Positions 14,030 to 26,700 of a DNA stretch of 64,000 nt are shown here, in pieces. The notes under the pieces are model-generated. The model did no database searches. It saw nothing but the letters and a program-made list of their open reading frames with translations, and was not told the origin of the DNA. This DNA comes from Progne subis subis (Eukaryota; Chordata; Aves; Passeriformes; Hirundinidae). Position 1 is the stretch's first letter. Each line of letters begins with the position of its first letter. The position numbers and the translations under genes were made by a program. The stretch spans positions 2,537,001 to 2,601,000 of the forward strand of contig JAKJHU010000014.1 of the NCBI GenBank assembly GCA_022316685.1, in the 5' to 3' direction.

Positions 14030-14320
14030 TGCCGGAACCTGGGAAAACTGAGGCATGGAGAAAAGGAAACGCTTCAAACTCTGCTTTTCATTTCTGGAAC
14101 ACCTGAGGGGTCTAATTTCAAAGACTTTGCATACTTGCAGTTTTAAGCTGAAATTGTTTTCAAGCTGTGTGAATACTCAGGTCTTTTAAAGTCATGGATA
14201 CCTCGGCACGTTGCTTCAAAAAACAGGTGACACCTCCCTCCCTGCCACCCCTGCCTGGGGTCTTGTGCCACTTTGGTGGAAGAGGCAAGATTAGAATTCA
14301 AGACTTCTCCATTCTTAAAT
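14030..14320 (-). repeat. degraded MIR-like ancient SINE remnant
   Basis: Two pieces read as the reverse complement of a MIR/CORE-SINE body: aaaactgaggcatggagaaa (14043-14062) and ggcaagattagaattcaaga (14285-14304). The gap between them is longer than in MIR, so an insertion or two separate pieces is likely. The match is by eye only. Confidence 0.35.
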
Positions 14321-17300
14321 CTACTCAGCCATATAAACTACTCAAAATAGTCATTATTATCTGGTAATGACATTTTTCTGTTTCGTTACTGATCATGCTG
14401 AAGCCAACTGGCCATGGGTAAGGAATGATGAGGGAAGGGGAAAAGAAGGAACAAATTCCAAGGAGTTTGTAAAAAGTGTTATGTTCAAATCACACAGAAG
14501 CTCAGTGTCAAGGAAGTTTTTGGCCTGCAGGTTGCTGTCAATTATTTTCCTGTCCCACAGGAGGGTGGGCACCATGAGAGCTCAGCACGGCACATCCAAG
14601 TATTCGGCTAAAATAGACAAGGGTTTCTTTCGGCTGATGAGATCAAAGGCAGGCTTTTGCAGGTTTTTTCCCTGTGCCCAGGTTACACAACCTTTAAGAC
14701 AATGACAAAACTTCACATCTTATTCAATAAGGTCTTGCTGAGCTCAAGAACTCTCTGAAGTTGGAAAATATCTTCAAATGTATGTTACTTAAAAAGATTA
14801 GAGAGCAGAACTCTAGTTAGCTTTTGTCTGTCTGTTTTGCTGAGGGTGTTATTCTAAGAGCATGCAGGAGATGAATGATCTACACTGAAAACCTTGACGC
14901 TTCTCTAAATGCCTTATTTTCATGTTTTAAGAAATATGACAGCAAGAATTAGTACTGGCTCTTCTATTTCAATAATGGCAGTCATGTTGAAATGACAACA
15001 AACATCATTACATTTACATGCACATTTATGTAGACAAAAATTGTCATTACTTATTTCAGTGGAACATTTTATAATTTGCCCTATAAACAAATAAAATCTG
15101 TATAAGCTGTTTTTAGCCTTCAGCAGTATGTCAACACAAGCAACTTAGAGCTAGACTTACTGACACTCACTGGTATCTCCTTCCATTTTTAAAACGCTTA
15201 AGATTAAAAATATAGTATTTATTTTTCAGTTTTTAATAACACAGTGAAAATACTTTTTGATTGCTGGCTGCAAATAAAAAGCAAAGTCGAATGCCCTCAA
15301 ATATTGTATATTAAATTAAAATGGGAGGAAATTAAGACATATCCATGTGCTTGTTTTGACTCTGATGTTTTGAGTAGGGAAGAAGATATGACGATAAAAA
15401 AGACGCAAACTGAGAAAAATATACACCTTCTTTTAGTCTATTTGCAAAGAAAAATTATTCTGATGTTCTTCCACCATATTATCTACTTACTCTGTTCTCA
15501 CTTTTGTCTTTTGTTGATTCTCTGATCACTGTTATAATCAAGTTGAATACTTTGTACTACCCTACGGAAGTCTCAGAGTTAAGGCCATAAGTGCTGAAGC
15601 TCTCACTGTAAGAGGCTGTAAAGCATCACAGGTAAATCTACATGCCCTTGTCAAAAGTCCCTCTCTGACTGTCTTGTAGGCCTTTTTATCAGAAGGCTGT
15701 TAGAAAATGGAAATATTATATTGGAAAAAGAATTTCCTGGCACTGAAGGAGTTGAACTGGCTTTTCTAAGAGATATTTATTTGAATGTGCAATTGGATAA
15801 TGTCAGAAGACTCAGGAAGTGTCTGGGCAGTGTATGGAACAGCAGGGCAGAGCTGAGGATCTGCCTCAGGTCTTCTATAAAAATTGACTTAGAGCAAAGT
15901 TGTAAAAGGAGAGATAGCCCTGGAACAAATTTGCTGTTATATTTGGTTGGTCAAAATTTTTCACAGAGGGATGTTTTGGATCAACTTTCTTGTCGAGAAT
16001 GTGGGGGTAGAAAATCCAACTTGCTTTCAGATATTTATAGTCAGAACTATGTGACAGATCTTGAACTTCCTGGAAGAAGCAGATTTAATGGTCTATGATC
16101 CTCAGAAAGTCTTTACCTAAGTTTCTATGCTAGCTGTTAGCATCACATTGGTCAGTTTATTTGTTAGGAGGGGTGGCACAGAATGCGGAAGGACTGATCT
16201 GGAATAAGGACATACTTCTGTCCCTGTATTTCAGCTCTCCCGTGCCAGCAGGAGCCAGATCTCAGCAGATATTGGCAAAGCATCCATACACCTCACTACA
16301 GAAGTTCCAGGGTTTTTTTATTTATTCAGTTATTTCTTCTTTCTCTTTTACACATTTGCTAGCAGTGGCAAGTGCAACAGGGAGGGACTTTATGAACCAG
16401 AGTATGTAAAGAGCCTTGTGATGTATCCATTTGAATATTACCATTGGAATTCTAATCCTTATGATTTAATACACTGTCTGAGTCCATGGCACAGCAGATG
16501 CAAGCTCTGTTTGGGCTGAACAATGTCTCAACAAAATCCATTGACTCCAGCAGAAGTATTTTGTGTCTGCCTCACCATGGCCAACACCAGCATTTCCCTT
16601 GAGAAAAGAACTCTTTAATATCAAGTCTGTTTTCAACTATTGGTTACATTGGGTCAAACTCAGCTCTTTTAGCAGAGTACTACATACCCAGATTAGCTTC
16701 ACTGAGGTAAACACAGCCATTCTACACTTGCACGTGTGCAGTTTACCCCAGGATTTTATTTTCCTGTTCCTCAGGGCCTTTGGTAGTCAAGACTAGCTCT
16801 GTAAAAGTACTGACTGTGGAGGACAATATAAACTTTTGCTATCTAAGTAAGCCAGTAAAATTGTCATGTAATATAAAAAAGTCATGTAAGTGTGACATAC
16901 ATGAGTGCTGATAGAAGAAATTGAATAAACAGCTTGAAAACAGCTGGACACAGTCACCTCACATGGGCCAGGGTTACAAAGGACTATCTCTGTCATACGA
17001 CTTGGGTCAGTGCTATTGGTTCCAACAACATAGTCATATCTTCCCCCCTTTTTGAAATTCAAATGTGAACAAAATATCTTGCAAAGTACAAAGTTGGCAG
17101 TACAAACCAATACTAACCATTGAAGAGCAGCTACTGCTAACACCCAGGAGATGCTACTATTGCTTCTTCAATTTAAAAAAAAAAAATTAAAAATGGAAAG
17201 TTTCGCCTTCATCTACATCATAAAAAATATTATATGGGATAGGAATTACATTGTCTTTTACTGTTTCTTGCCTCAGAGAAAAATACTGCTTGGCCAACGC

Positions 17301-19703
17301 CATTTATTGTAAAACAAGATGTAAGAGTGGAAAAAGTCTTATGTAGGATGTACCTTTGGGTATCATAATTAAAAACAACCAAAGTCCTAACAGACTTTTA
17401 TGAGGTAAGAAAAGGAAAGCTGCATTTGTTTAAGTCAAATGATTGCAGCATATCTGTTGCTGTTTTAAAATACTTTGAATGATATGTGGAAAGTTTCCAA
17501 ATATATTTCTGTTAACTGACAAGTGAAAATACAGCAAGTAGAGAAATATGCTTCTCCCTCCTTATTTAGATTATAAAAACTCTGCAATACACATTTATTT
17601 CGTTTTAGTATTGTTTTTTTCATACAAATCTAGCCCCTCTCAAGGTGATACAGGAGATAAGGCAGGCACATACAATAGATTTGGTATCAGGGGTTGAAAT
17701 AATATGAGCAGTAATTCAGGCAGCAGCTTTTTTTTTTTCAGTCTTGGGGAAGGGTGAGGGAAACGTAAAACTAAAACATATTCTCATCAGGAGAAAAAAA
17801 AATAATTTAAAAGCTTGTCATAAATGAAAACAATTTACATGTGCCACTGTCCTTAAGTGCCACAAACTCTTCTGCTTCTGCTGCTACATTCTCTAATGAT
17901 ATTACTGCATATAGCACATCTCATCTAATCTGTTAGTAAAATCCTAAAGTCACTTATGTCAGTCTCTAATGCAAGCCAAATGAGTCTTCCCAGTAATAAG
18001 AAGCTTCACAGAATTAGTTTTCGTTTTGCAGAAAATTGCCATTGGGGCTGGTACTTTTATCTAAAAATTTCACTCGTGCATAAGCAAAAAACTCATATAT
18101 TATTTGGTTACATTCCATCAGTATGAGAAATAACATTGTGAGAATTCTATGCATGCTAATGATATATAGAAATCCACCTGCTTTCAGATAAAATGAGTTT
18201 AATTTTCTGTTGCCCACTGCCTGGTTGGCCTTTCATAAATTACTTATGCACAGCTATTATTAAAATAGAGGGAAAGCAAATTAGAAAGTCTTCATATCTC
18301 TCCACTGGATTTAACCAAGGCAGGGCTGTGACAGCTAGAGTCAGCGTTTTTGAAAAAATTCTGCTCTCTTGAAAATTTTTGCATCTCTATACAATTCTAT
18401 GCCACTGTTGTAAACGTTCTGACCTGCCTTCTTACCAAATTAACCTAAATCCTTTCTATTTTTCAACATTAATGGAATCCTCTAGAGTCCTGCTGATATA
18501 TATTAAAATATATTTATTGGTTAATTTGAATTCCAGCATTTTGTACCTCATTTCCCAGTACTTCTGTTATATCTGAACAGCTTGGAGCTTTAGCATTAAA
18601 AACTTACAAATTAAGATAAATACATCTGACAATTATCAGATCAAAACAACTTAACTTTCATTGGAATATATGATTGCAAATTTCCCTTCCTGATGAAAGA
18701 GAAAATGAGGACTGTCTGCTTGAAACAGTTAATTGGATTTGAAAGTACTGTACGTTTCAGCAATCGGTGCAGCTTTTGGTTGGTCAATGACTACTTGACC
18801 TCCTGGTTTTCCAACAGACAATTGGTTTTCATTTCTTGAGGGTCTTTTAAGTCCATAGTTCATGGTGACTTTAAGTTTAATTTTCTGTTAATGATATTAT
18901 TTTGCTCTTTCAAGATAAAACTTTCCTGTGATGTGCTGAGCAACAGTGGCAATCCCATTACTGCGTGAGGAAGGACACCTTCTCAAATTGCATTCTTTTA
19001 ACATTGTCTGCACTCTTATGCTATTTCTAAATGTCATTTTAACACGTTGGGTTTGTATTTCGTGCGCATTTAAATGGATGGCTGCTCTGCTCCTTGAAAA
19101 AAAATACAAATAAAATTTAAAAAAAAAAAAAAAAAAAAAAGAAGGCCTTTGTGGTCACCTGCCCAGCTAAAGCTCCTTTTTAAGTAACAGGGCTCCAATT
19201 CTAATCAGCCACTGGTTTAATGCCTTCACTTCTCTGACTAGACTGACTCTACTTAAAAGTGGTGTGGGTTAGTTTGGGCCAAGGACTTGCCCTACAGGTT
19301 TCAGGCTCAATTTCTCTATTTTCAAACCCATTAAATTTGCATCCACGACATATAATATTGCATTAAGCCCATCCACACAGCAGGAAATTTCCTAATGCTG
19401 GCAACAACTCAGCCCAGAGCTGACACCCTCAGTGCTTGGCTAAACCAAACCACTCAGTGCTGGTCCTTCTAAGAAGTGTTTGTAGTCCTTACACTAAAGC
19501 AGCTTTCCTAATCACTCAGAGAAATTATTTTGGAGGAGTTTTTCCCTAAATTTACATAAAATGCATATTTATTTGTTTTCTGTGTAGGTATTATTTTATT
19601 TCACACTCCATTCTCAGGAGGCACCAGAGACACACTGTGCTGGCCAGCTCTCAGGCTGTTGTTTCACACTACAGCACTGAAAACCCAACAGCTCCCTGCC
19701 ACC
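14321..19703. other. intergenic, no gene recognised
   Basis: AT-rich sequence. The longest + frame (15721-16098, 125 codons) has no splice context that I trust and no recognised relative. At about 16640-16770 the sequence (gggtcaaactcagctctttt) resembles an old sauropsid interspersed repeat. A run of 22 A sits at 19119-19140, with AATAAA only four bases before it. Confidence 0.5.
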
Positions 19704-19910
19704 ATGGGGAACCCTCCTGCTCTTCCTCTACCTCCAGATTTCAGCTCACAGAACCAGGAGAAAACCATCCAGTTTTTTGGTAAGAGAATTTTTCTGAGAA
19801 TTGAGGATCCTTATCTAATTGAGAAGATGGCTGAACAAATGCCAGAGTGGGATAATAAAAGCAGAGAGAGCATGTGGCTGTCAGTTAAGAACAAATGGTT
19901 TCACAATGAG
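19704..19910 (+). CDS. candidate first coding exon of an unidentified gene
   Basis: The ATG at 19704 sits in a perfect Kozak context (GCCACCATGG). The frame is open for 69 codons to a GAG|GTATTT donor at 19910/19911, in phase 0. The peptide is well mixed, beginning MGNPPALPLPPDFSS and containing FFGKRIFLRIEDPYLIEKMA and WDNKSRESMWLSVKNKWF. It does not look like translated AT-rich filler. The frame reads on to a stop at 19956-19958 if unspliced. It joins in frame to the open segment at 20369-20458. I do not recognise the family, and no further exon could be placed with confidence. A lone retrocopy fragment or chance remains possible. Confidence 0.35.
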
Positions 19911-20368
19911 GTATTTCAAATGACCATTCATAAAAAAAAAAGGCAGATAGCAGAATGAAGAACCATCAGTAGGGGTAAAAATAGTCATAGTTTGCAAACA
20001 AACTGCAGAGCTCTGAAACTCTGCTCATCACAAAGCTGAGGAGACAAGAAAAGAACCAACTGAATAGTTTGTAAATTTGGATCCTGGTTCTAAATTTCAC
20101 GTGAACACAGGGTGAGCAGGAGGTGCTCAGCCCTGGTTTTCCCTCTGGCAGGTGGCACAGAGCATAGTGATCCTTCTTTGGTTTCTGGACCACACAATCT
20201 TGCCCTGTGCTGAAGTGAACCCCTGGGCCAGCACTCAAGAACTTCATCTGCGTTTTAATCCACTTCTGTGCATGGCCAGCAGAAGTCCTGCCTGTGGAGA
20301 AGAGAATAGTTCTGCCTTCATGTGTCTGTTTAAGCTTTATTCATATCAGTAACTTCTGCCTCACTCAG

Positions 20369-20458
20369 GGTAATCATGTGAGAAAAGCCAACCAGAGTGC
20401 TTGGGACTTTCTCAGAGAAGAACTGATCACAGCTACTCATGTGTTTATCACCCCTAAG
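20369..20458 (+). CDS. candidate second coding exon of the same unidentified gene
   Basis: A pyrimidine-rich acceptor (acttctgcctcactcag) precedes 20369 and an AAG|GTAATC donor follows 20458. The 90 bp are open in phase 0 at both ends, giving 30 codons (beginning GNHVRKANQSAWDFLREEL). The phase matches the donor at 19910, so the two segments would splice without a frameshift over a 458-bp intron. No family was recognised. Confidence 0.3.
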
Positions 20459-23400
20459 GTAATCCAGTTTTTAATTCATGGGAGCATTTCCTCTCACTTG
20501 TGGCTTTTGATGCAGAGTGAATCACTGGTTCTATTCAGTGATTCACATTCATTCTCGTATTGATCTATAAAAGTGAACTTAAATTGAACAGATCTCATGC
20601 ATGGTATATTTGGATAGAACATGCAATGCAAATACACACAGTTTTCACTAGATGCCTCGCAAAAAGTACTTTTTTTAGCTGCCTAAAATGCTTCTAGAGG
20701 TTGGTCATGTATAAGCAAACATATAAATCCAAACTTTATTGTATACTATACAAATTTAGAAATATCAGAATTAGTTAAGAAAAGTTGAAATCCTTTCTTT
20801 TATAGAACATCCCCAGATTCTTTTCCCTATTAATTTTGCACATCTTTACTTGTTTCTTATGGTTTGGACAGTCATTTAATCAAGAGAACAGGTGGCTAAC
20901 TGATTACACACCAGTTTTTACGGGTATCAAAAATATTTAAAAACTCATTACTCAGCTTCTCCAAAATCATTCTTTGTTTTAGCAATAATTATTGCAAATA
21001 ACCACAAATACCTCAAATATGTCTCTGATATCGATTTTTTTAGATTGAATCTCCTTCATTTTTAGCCTGTACCTCTTCCAGGGTTAAAGATTTACATCCA
21101 TTTCTCTCCACACTTCAATGATATTTTCAATTATCATAGATCCCTGTGAATCCAGGAACATTCTTTGTTAGAAAGTATGTTGCAAAATTTGTGGCAAAAC
21201 TAAAAATTAGCCAGTAGGGTATAATACTGATTTTCACACACACACAAAAATACTCATTATATGGTTGTATTCTCAGACAAATTGAATTATGATGTACTAA
21301 ACATTACAGAACACTGCTGTCCACAATATCTGACAGTTTCCTCTCCCTCCTGATAATTCCATGTCTGTAAATCACTTTGACAGAACTCTCACCCTGCACA
21401 GCCAAGGCCTAAGATATTCATCCTGAGGCCTCAGTGGAACACACATAATGCAAAGACTTGAGTCACAGGGGTACAAATGATGTGGGATGGGCAACTGGAA
21501 TTTATGGCTTATATTATGGGTACACATAGGAATTCTGGTCAGGACCCCACTGTGATAGATGAGACACAAACAGGGAAAAAAAAAGGTTGTTCTTCCTGTC
21601 AGAAACTTACAGTCCAAATAATTTTGACTTGCAGACGTATCTGTGAGCATAATGCAATCTGCTACACAAATAGCTGGTGAGAAACCTATTCTCTTAAAAC
21701 AATGACCGATGGTTCTGAACAGTAATGAACAACTGTAGTAAAAAGATGTAAAAATATGTTTCCAAACTCTTCTTGAACACAACAGTTAAAGTATTCACTC
21801 ATACCCAGATGCAGCAGACAGCACTGAGTAAAAGCCAATCAAGAATTAAAAATGTTCTGAACATAAAGTACACCAAAAACGATGACTTTTTTTATACCCT
21901 CTCAAGTACAGAATGTCCTGTGCACTAGTAGAGGACATCCTATACTGTAAGTCTGTTGAAATGCTATAATTAAAGGTCTGTCAGAGTTTCCATTAAATCC
22001 CTGATTTTCAGGGTTTAATTAATAATAACAGTGAAAATTAATGTGAGTAGAATTAAAGCCAGTGTCATAGCTCTGCTGCATATTAATTCCTGATTGTAAG
22101 TCTCTACAACATGTGGGACTGATTCGGCTCCCCTCAGCCAAAACTCCTTTACATCACAATGTAAAATTCCTCATTGGAGACAGTAGATATTTGTCTGAAC
22201 ATAGGAAGCGTGATCAAGCTCTGAAATACCTATGGCATCCATGCAGTAAATAAAATGAACATTTCAGAAGGTCAAGAATTACTACATTGCATAAAGATAT
22301 GGAAAAAATGCCTTAAGATCAGTTTAAGCTCATAAACATGAAAACCAATGAACATTCAAAATTTCTCAGTGAATTCCTTCCCAGCAATTGACTCAATGTA
22401 AGTTTATCCATTTATCTTTGGAACATTAATAACTATAATTTGCATTTTTTTTCTAAGTAAGAATTAAGGGGTTGACTCCTTAATGGAAGATGGAGAACAT
22501 ATGTAAATACTGGGGAATGAACTTCCCTTGGATCTGCAAGAACAAATCAGATGTTCCGTTACTGAAACAAAGGCTCCTGGCATTTTGGATTTGGGTGCAA
22601 ATTATTTAGAACACAGAACATTCCATGAGATAATTCCCTGAAAATATGCACTGGTATCTCACCATACAACACAAGGAAATTTAATCTTTCACATAAAAGG
22701 ATCAAATAAAACTACCTCAGTGTGGAAGTCTAGAGAGGGACCTGGCAGAATACTGGTGGATATTCAGCTCTCTTCAAAGTAAATAGTATTACAGCTGAAA
22801 AATGTGAAAGCATGAAATTTTCTCAACACTGCTGTGAGAAACAGACCCAGAAATCACACATATATGCAAAATACTATAGTGAAGGGTGGAGACAGTACAT
22901 TCAGAAATTGTTAAAAATGTTAAAAACACTTTGTTTCACATAAAAGAACCGATTATAAAATACATTTTTTCGTCCAGGTTCCAAAATAATAGGTGGCATT
23001 ATTTCATCTTACATTAAAACCCATGTTGTAAGTCAATATCACACATTTCAGAGGTTAATAGATAAAGAGGATCAATGCTATTCACTGTTAGGACTGCTAA
23101 GTAGGTCAAGGAAGTTCACAAGTAAGAAAAATTCATGTAATGAAGAAAAGTGGGAATTTATATGGTTAATGAAATTGACACTGTTGCACTAATGAAAAAT
23201 GAAGTCGACTTAATTAAAAATTCACATTACAACATATATAAGGATAAATTTTAAGCTGGAAGCAAATGACAGAGAATATAATCTGTTTTCAGTGAGGCTG
23301 GATACATTTGCAGCAATAAAAATGCTCTGTGGTGGTCTTGTATCTGCACTGTCTTGATATCTAAATGTGGGGATCCACTGGGGTTGTCACTGTGCAAGTC

Positions 23401-23515
23401 ACTAGAAGACAGTCTCTGATCTGCAGAACTTAAAATCTAAACATATAATTTGGTATAGATGTTGGAAAAGGAAGAATTATCATTCAAAATATTGGGAAAG
23501 AAAGAATTATCTTAC
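20459..23515. other. intergenic, no gene recognised; one old repeat remnant
   Basis: AT-rich. The stretch 21520-21625 (tcaggaccccactgtgatag, then cagaaacttacagtccaaat) resembles a widespread ancient sauropsid interspersed repeat in + orientation. Sequence near 22110-22150 (attcggctcccctcagccaa) looks like another such remnant. No downstream exon of the 19.7 kb candidate gene could be supported here. Confidence 0.45.
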
Positions 23516-23710
23516 CTTTATCAATCTAGAATTGAGGCTGTAGTTGCAGAGCAAGCTAAACCAGAAGTGTAAATGCCAGGCCATGCCTTCTATGTGCTCC
23601 TCAGGCCATTTGCTGAGCTGTCCTAGTTCACTATTCCAGCATAAAAATATCCCTTCAAGACCAGGCACAGTAAGGTGCTGACATAGATCAGTAAAGGAAC
23701 TGCCAAATAC
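23516..23710 (-). other. exon-like open segment, minus strand
   Basis: On the minus strand a pyrimidine-rich acceptor (ttgctgcctcag) precedes 23710 and a near-perfect donor (AAAG|GTAAGAT) follows 23516. The 195 bp between them are open for 65 codons, in phase 0 at both ends. The peptide includes QLSKWPEEHIEGMAWHLHFW and matches nothing I know. It may be an exon of a long non-coding RNA, of an unknown gene, or chance. No partner exon was found. Confidence 0.25.
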
Positions 23711-26700
23711 CTGAGGCAGCAAGAGACAAAAATTTGCGTTCAGGTGGGAACAGATGCAAGGGCAAAAACTCCTGCTTTGGGATAAGTCATACATAGAGAT
23801 CTAGTCATTCATCCAAATTCACTTAGAAATTCTATGGCATTGCATCACATAATTTTTCAATTATGAGAATAAGTGGCTATAAACAGACCCTGGGTAAGTT
23901 TAGAATGGACATTTCAAGAGACATTTTATTCTCTGAAGCTCCCAAAATTTGCACCAGTCATCCTGAGAGGTTAATAAGAGCAAAAATTTTAAGAAGATTT
24001 TAGATGGAGCTTTGCACTGTGAGGGATGGTTGACAAAGGTGATAAAGGGTTACAACTTGAAAACTCTAAATTGTCCTTCCAATTCTGTGCATTTTGAAAT
24101 GCCTCAACTAATTCTTAACTAACAGCTGAAAAATCTCCCTCAAGTACATTGTATTGGAGACAGTTAAATTAAATGACATCTACTGCTAAAACTAGGGAAA
24201 ATATACAAATGTAAATCTGAAACCCTTAGAGGTGGAGAGTAATGCTCTATATGATTTGCTAACATCACTAACCAGGGTCTTCATAGAGACAAATTACCAA
24301 CCAAACCAGAGTAAACTACACAATTAATCTGGAGTGAATCTTGCTCTGCTTCCACAGTCTTTCAGAGTTTAAAGAATTGAAAAACCAAAGCAAAGCCTGG
24401 CATGAGGACATAGTTTGCTGTAATCAGTATCATGATAAAGAGAGGAATTCTCAAAACCTGGAAAAAGCCAATAACAGTTTGTGTATATCTACGGCTGAGC
24501 TATGAGCCCTTGTGTTAGATTTAAGATAAGTGCCACACCATCACATTCTCCTCTCTTGTGTTCTTGAATGCTGAAGTCACATGGCAAACATCTGGTGATC
24601 AAAGTGAAATCACGAACTGGATAATTTCTATTTGGATGTTACTTTTTGGCTCCACTTATCCCTGCAGCTGGAGCATCTCCTTCCAGCAGCTCTATGCTGT
24701 TTTGGGAGCAATGCTGGAAAAATGCCACAAATTTATGAAAAACTTTGATGGGGCTTAGCATTAAAGACTTCTGCTTTCCAATCAGTACAGCTTGAATCAA
24801 TAGCACTGCTGCTAAATGTAAACAGGAATAATGGGAATTTTACAAAGCAAGACTATTTGTATGTAACATCAAAAGCCAGCACAAAGTCCTTTCCATAAGA
24901 GTGCAAATCACATTTAGAGTAAGACCAGAGAGAAAAGCAAGATTACTTTGTGATGATTTGCTGCAAAGTTCACTACACTCTTTGCTTGATAATGAATTTC
25001 ACTCACATTGTCATGTACTTCAGGCTTCATCAACGGAGTGCTCAACTGCCAAAACCCATGATTTTAGCGCATCAGAACAAAGGTGGAAAAAAAATGAAAA
25101 AGAGCACACATTATTTCTTGATTTTCTGCAAGTAATAATTCATAAAAATATTTTTTCACTATAAATGCTGCCTAACCACAAATTCCAAAAGAAGAAAAGG
25201 AAGGGAGAAAAGATGGAGGATGCTTCTGGAAGGATGAACATGGATTCAGATATATGAAATATTGTCTTATTATGTGATAAGATTTTGCTGCCATCAGAAA
25301 TAATAAATGGGAAGAGAGTGCTAAATGCATATCTGCTGCAAAGCAAAAAAAGCAGCTTCTGGTACGTTGCACTTGCAAAAATATAAATTTTTTTCTTGGC
25401 TTGACATTATTTACAGTATCTTATCTACATAAGGGATAAATACAAGACAAGCAGCATCTTCTGTTGCCTCTCAAGTCATACTTCCTGGCTGCTCCATCTG
25501 TGCTTTCTAACAGCTGTACACACTGACAGCAACTGGTGAATGGGTCCAAGCAGCCTTCTCCTGGCTTTGGACAGGTATAAAAGCATGGCCTAATTATAAA
25601 TAATTAAAGGATTTGCTGGTCAGGTCAGGCTCCAGAAGCTGTAGCACACAAAAAGGAACAGCCAGGCTTGGTGCCTCGAGTTCCCATGCGATACAACAAT
25701 TTACAGAAGTAGAAGCTCCTGGTCCATCTCCTCTCTGCTTGTATGTAGACTCTGGCTGCTTCTGCTGTTACAGCTGCTCTTCTCAAGCCCATAGAAATGC
25801 TTTTGAGTTAGTTGGAGTCACTGGACAGGGAGGCAGAGAGCAGTTGCTTTTGTCAGAGCTTTTGTAAAGAACTTGCCGGGAATTCTACAAGAAATCAGTT
25901 CTCTGACTTGAAACTTTTCATGGGAGTTTATCCATTTTAGCTAAAACTTTCAGAGAGAAAAGTATCTCAAGTCAAGATTTGTGACAAAGCAAAGAAGGAG
26001 ATGTGTGGCCAGCATCCCAGGATAGAGGTACTAGCCTGGAATGTCAAAGACAAATCATTCACGTGAACCTGAGGCAGCATTTGTAAAGCTGTAAATACAA
26101 CACTGTGCTTATTAGAGCACCTACATTTTCCAGATTGTCCTCAATACAGAAGTTGCTTGGGTGTATGAGACTCCTGGCTGTTTTCTCAGGTTATGTCCTG
26201 TACAACACTGAGCAATCCCTCAGGAACCATCTTTCCTGAGATGTGCAGTGCTGGTTGAGTGCCCAGCCTGCCCAGAACCCTCAGCCTCAGGGAAGATGTA
26301 AATTGGAGCTTATGGTGAGCATTGAGGAGCAATGACTGGAAAGTTGCCTAAGGACTGTGAAAGTGCTCTCCCAACATCCATTTGATAATGAAGTTACTCC
26401 GATGACTTTGGTGAAATTATCCTTACTTTACACAGGAGTCAGAGTAAAATGAAGCTGCCTCAAACTGTAAAACCGTACCTTCCACATCTTATCATGCAAA
26501 TTAAATTAAAAACCCCCATGGAAATAGTCTAAAAAAAACTTTCTCTGCATGTGGCTGTGTCATTTAAGTCATTCAGTGTCACGGGATAATGCCCATCACT
26601 TTTCACTTGGCCAGTTCATATTGTGGCATGGGGAGGAAGACAGTCTGTCAAGTTTTTGTCTGCAGTGTCTGTTTCTTCACCACACTGCTCCTGCCCTCCC

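Noticed and set aside
15721..16098. 125-codon + frame
   Set aside because: No recognised domain, poor start context and no splice support. The length is compatible with chance.
19090..19140. AATAAA followed by 22 A, like the 3' end of a retrocopy
   Set aside because: The hexamer is only four bases from the A run, too close for a normal cleavage site. No coding remnant or target-site duplication was found upstream.
24558..24758. 66-codon + frame containing an acceptor-like ccctgcag
   Set aside because: The frame past the acceptor is phase 2 and cannot follow the 20458 donor directly. No donor follows before the stop.
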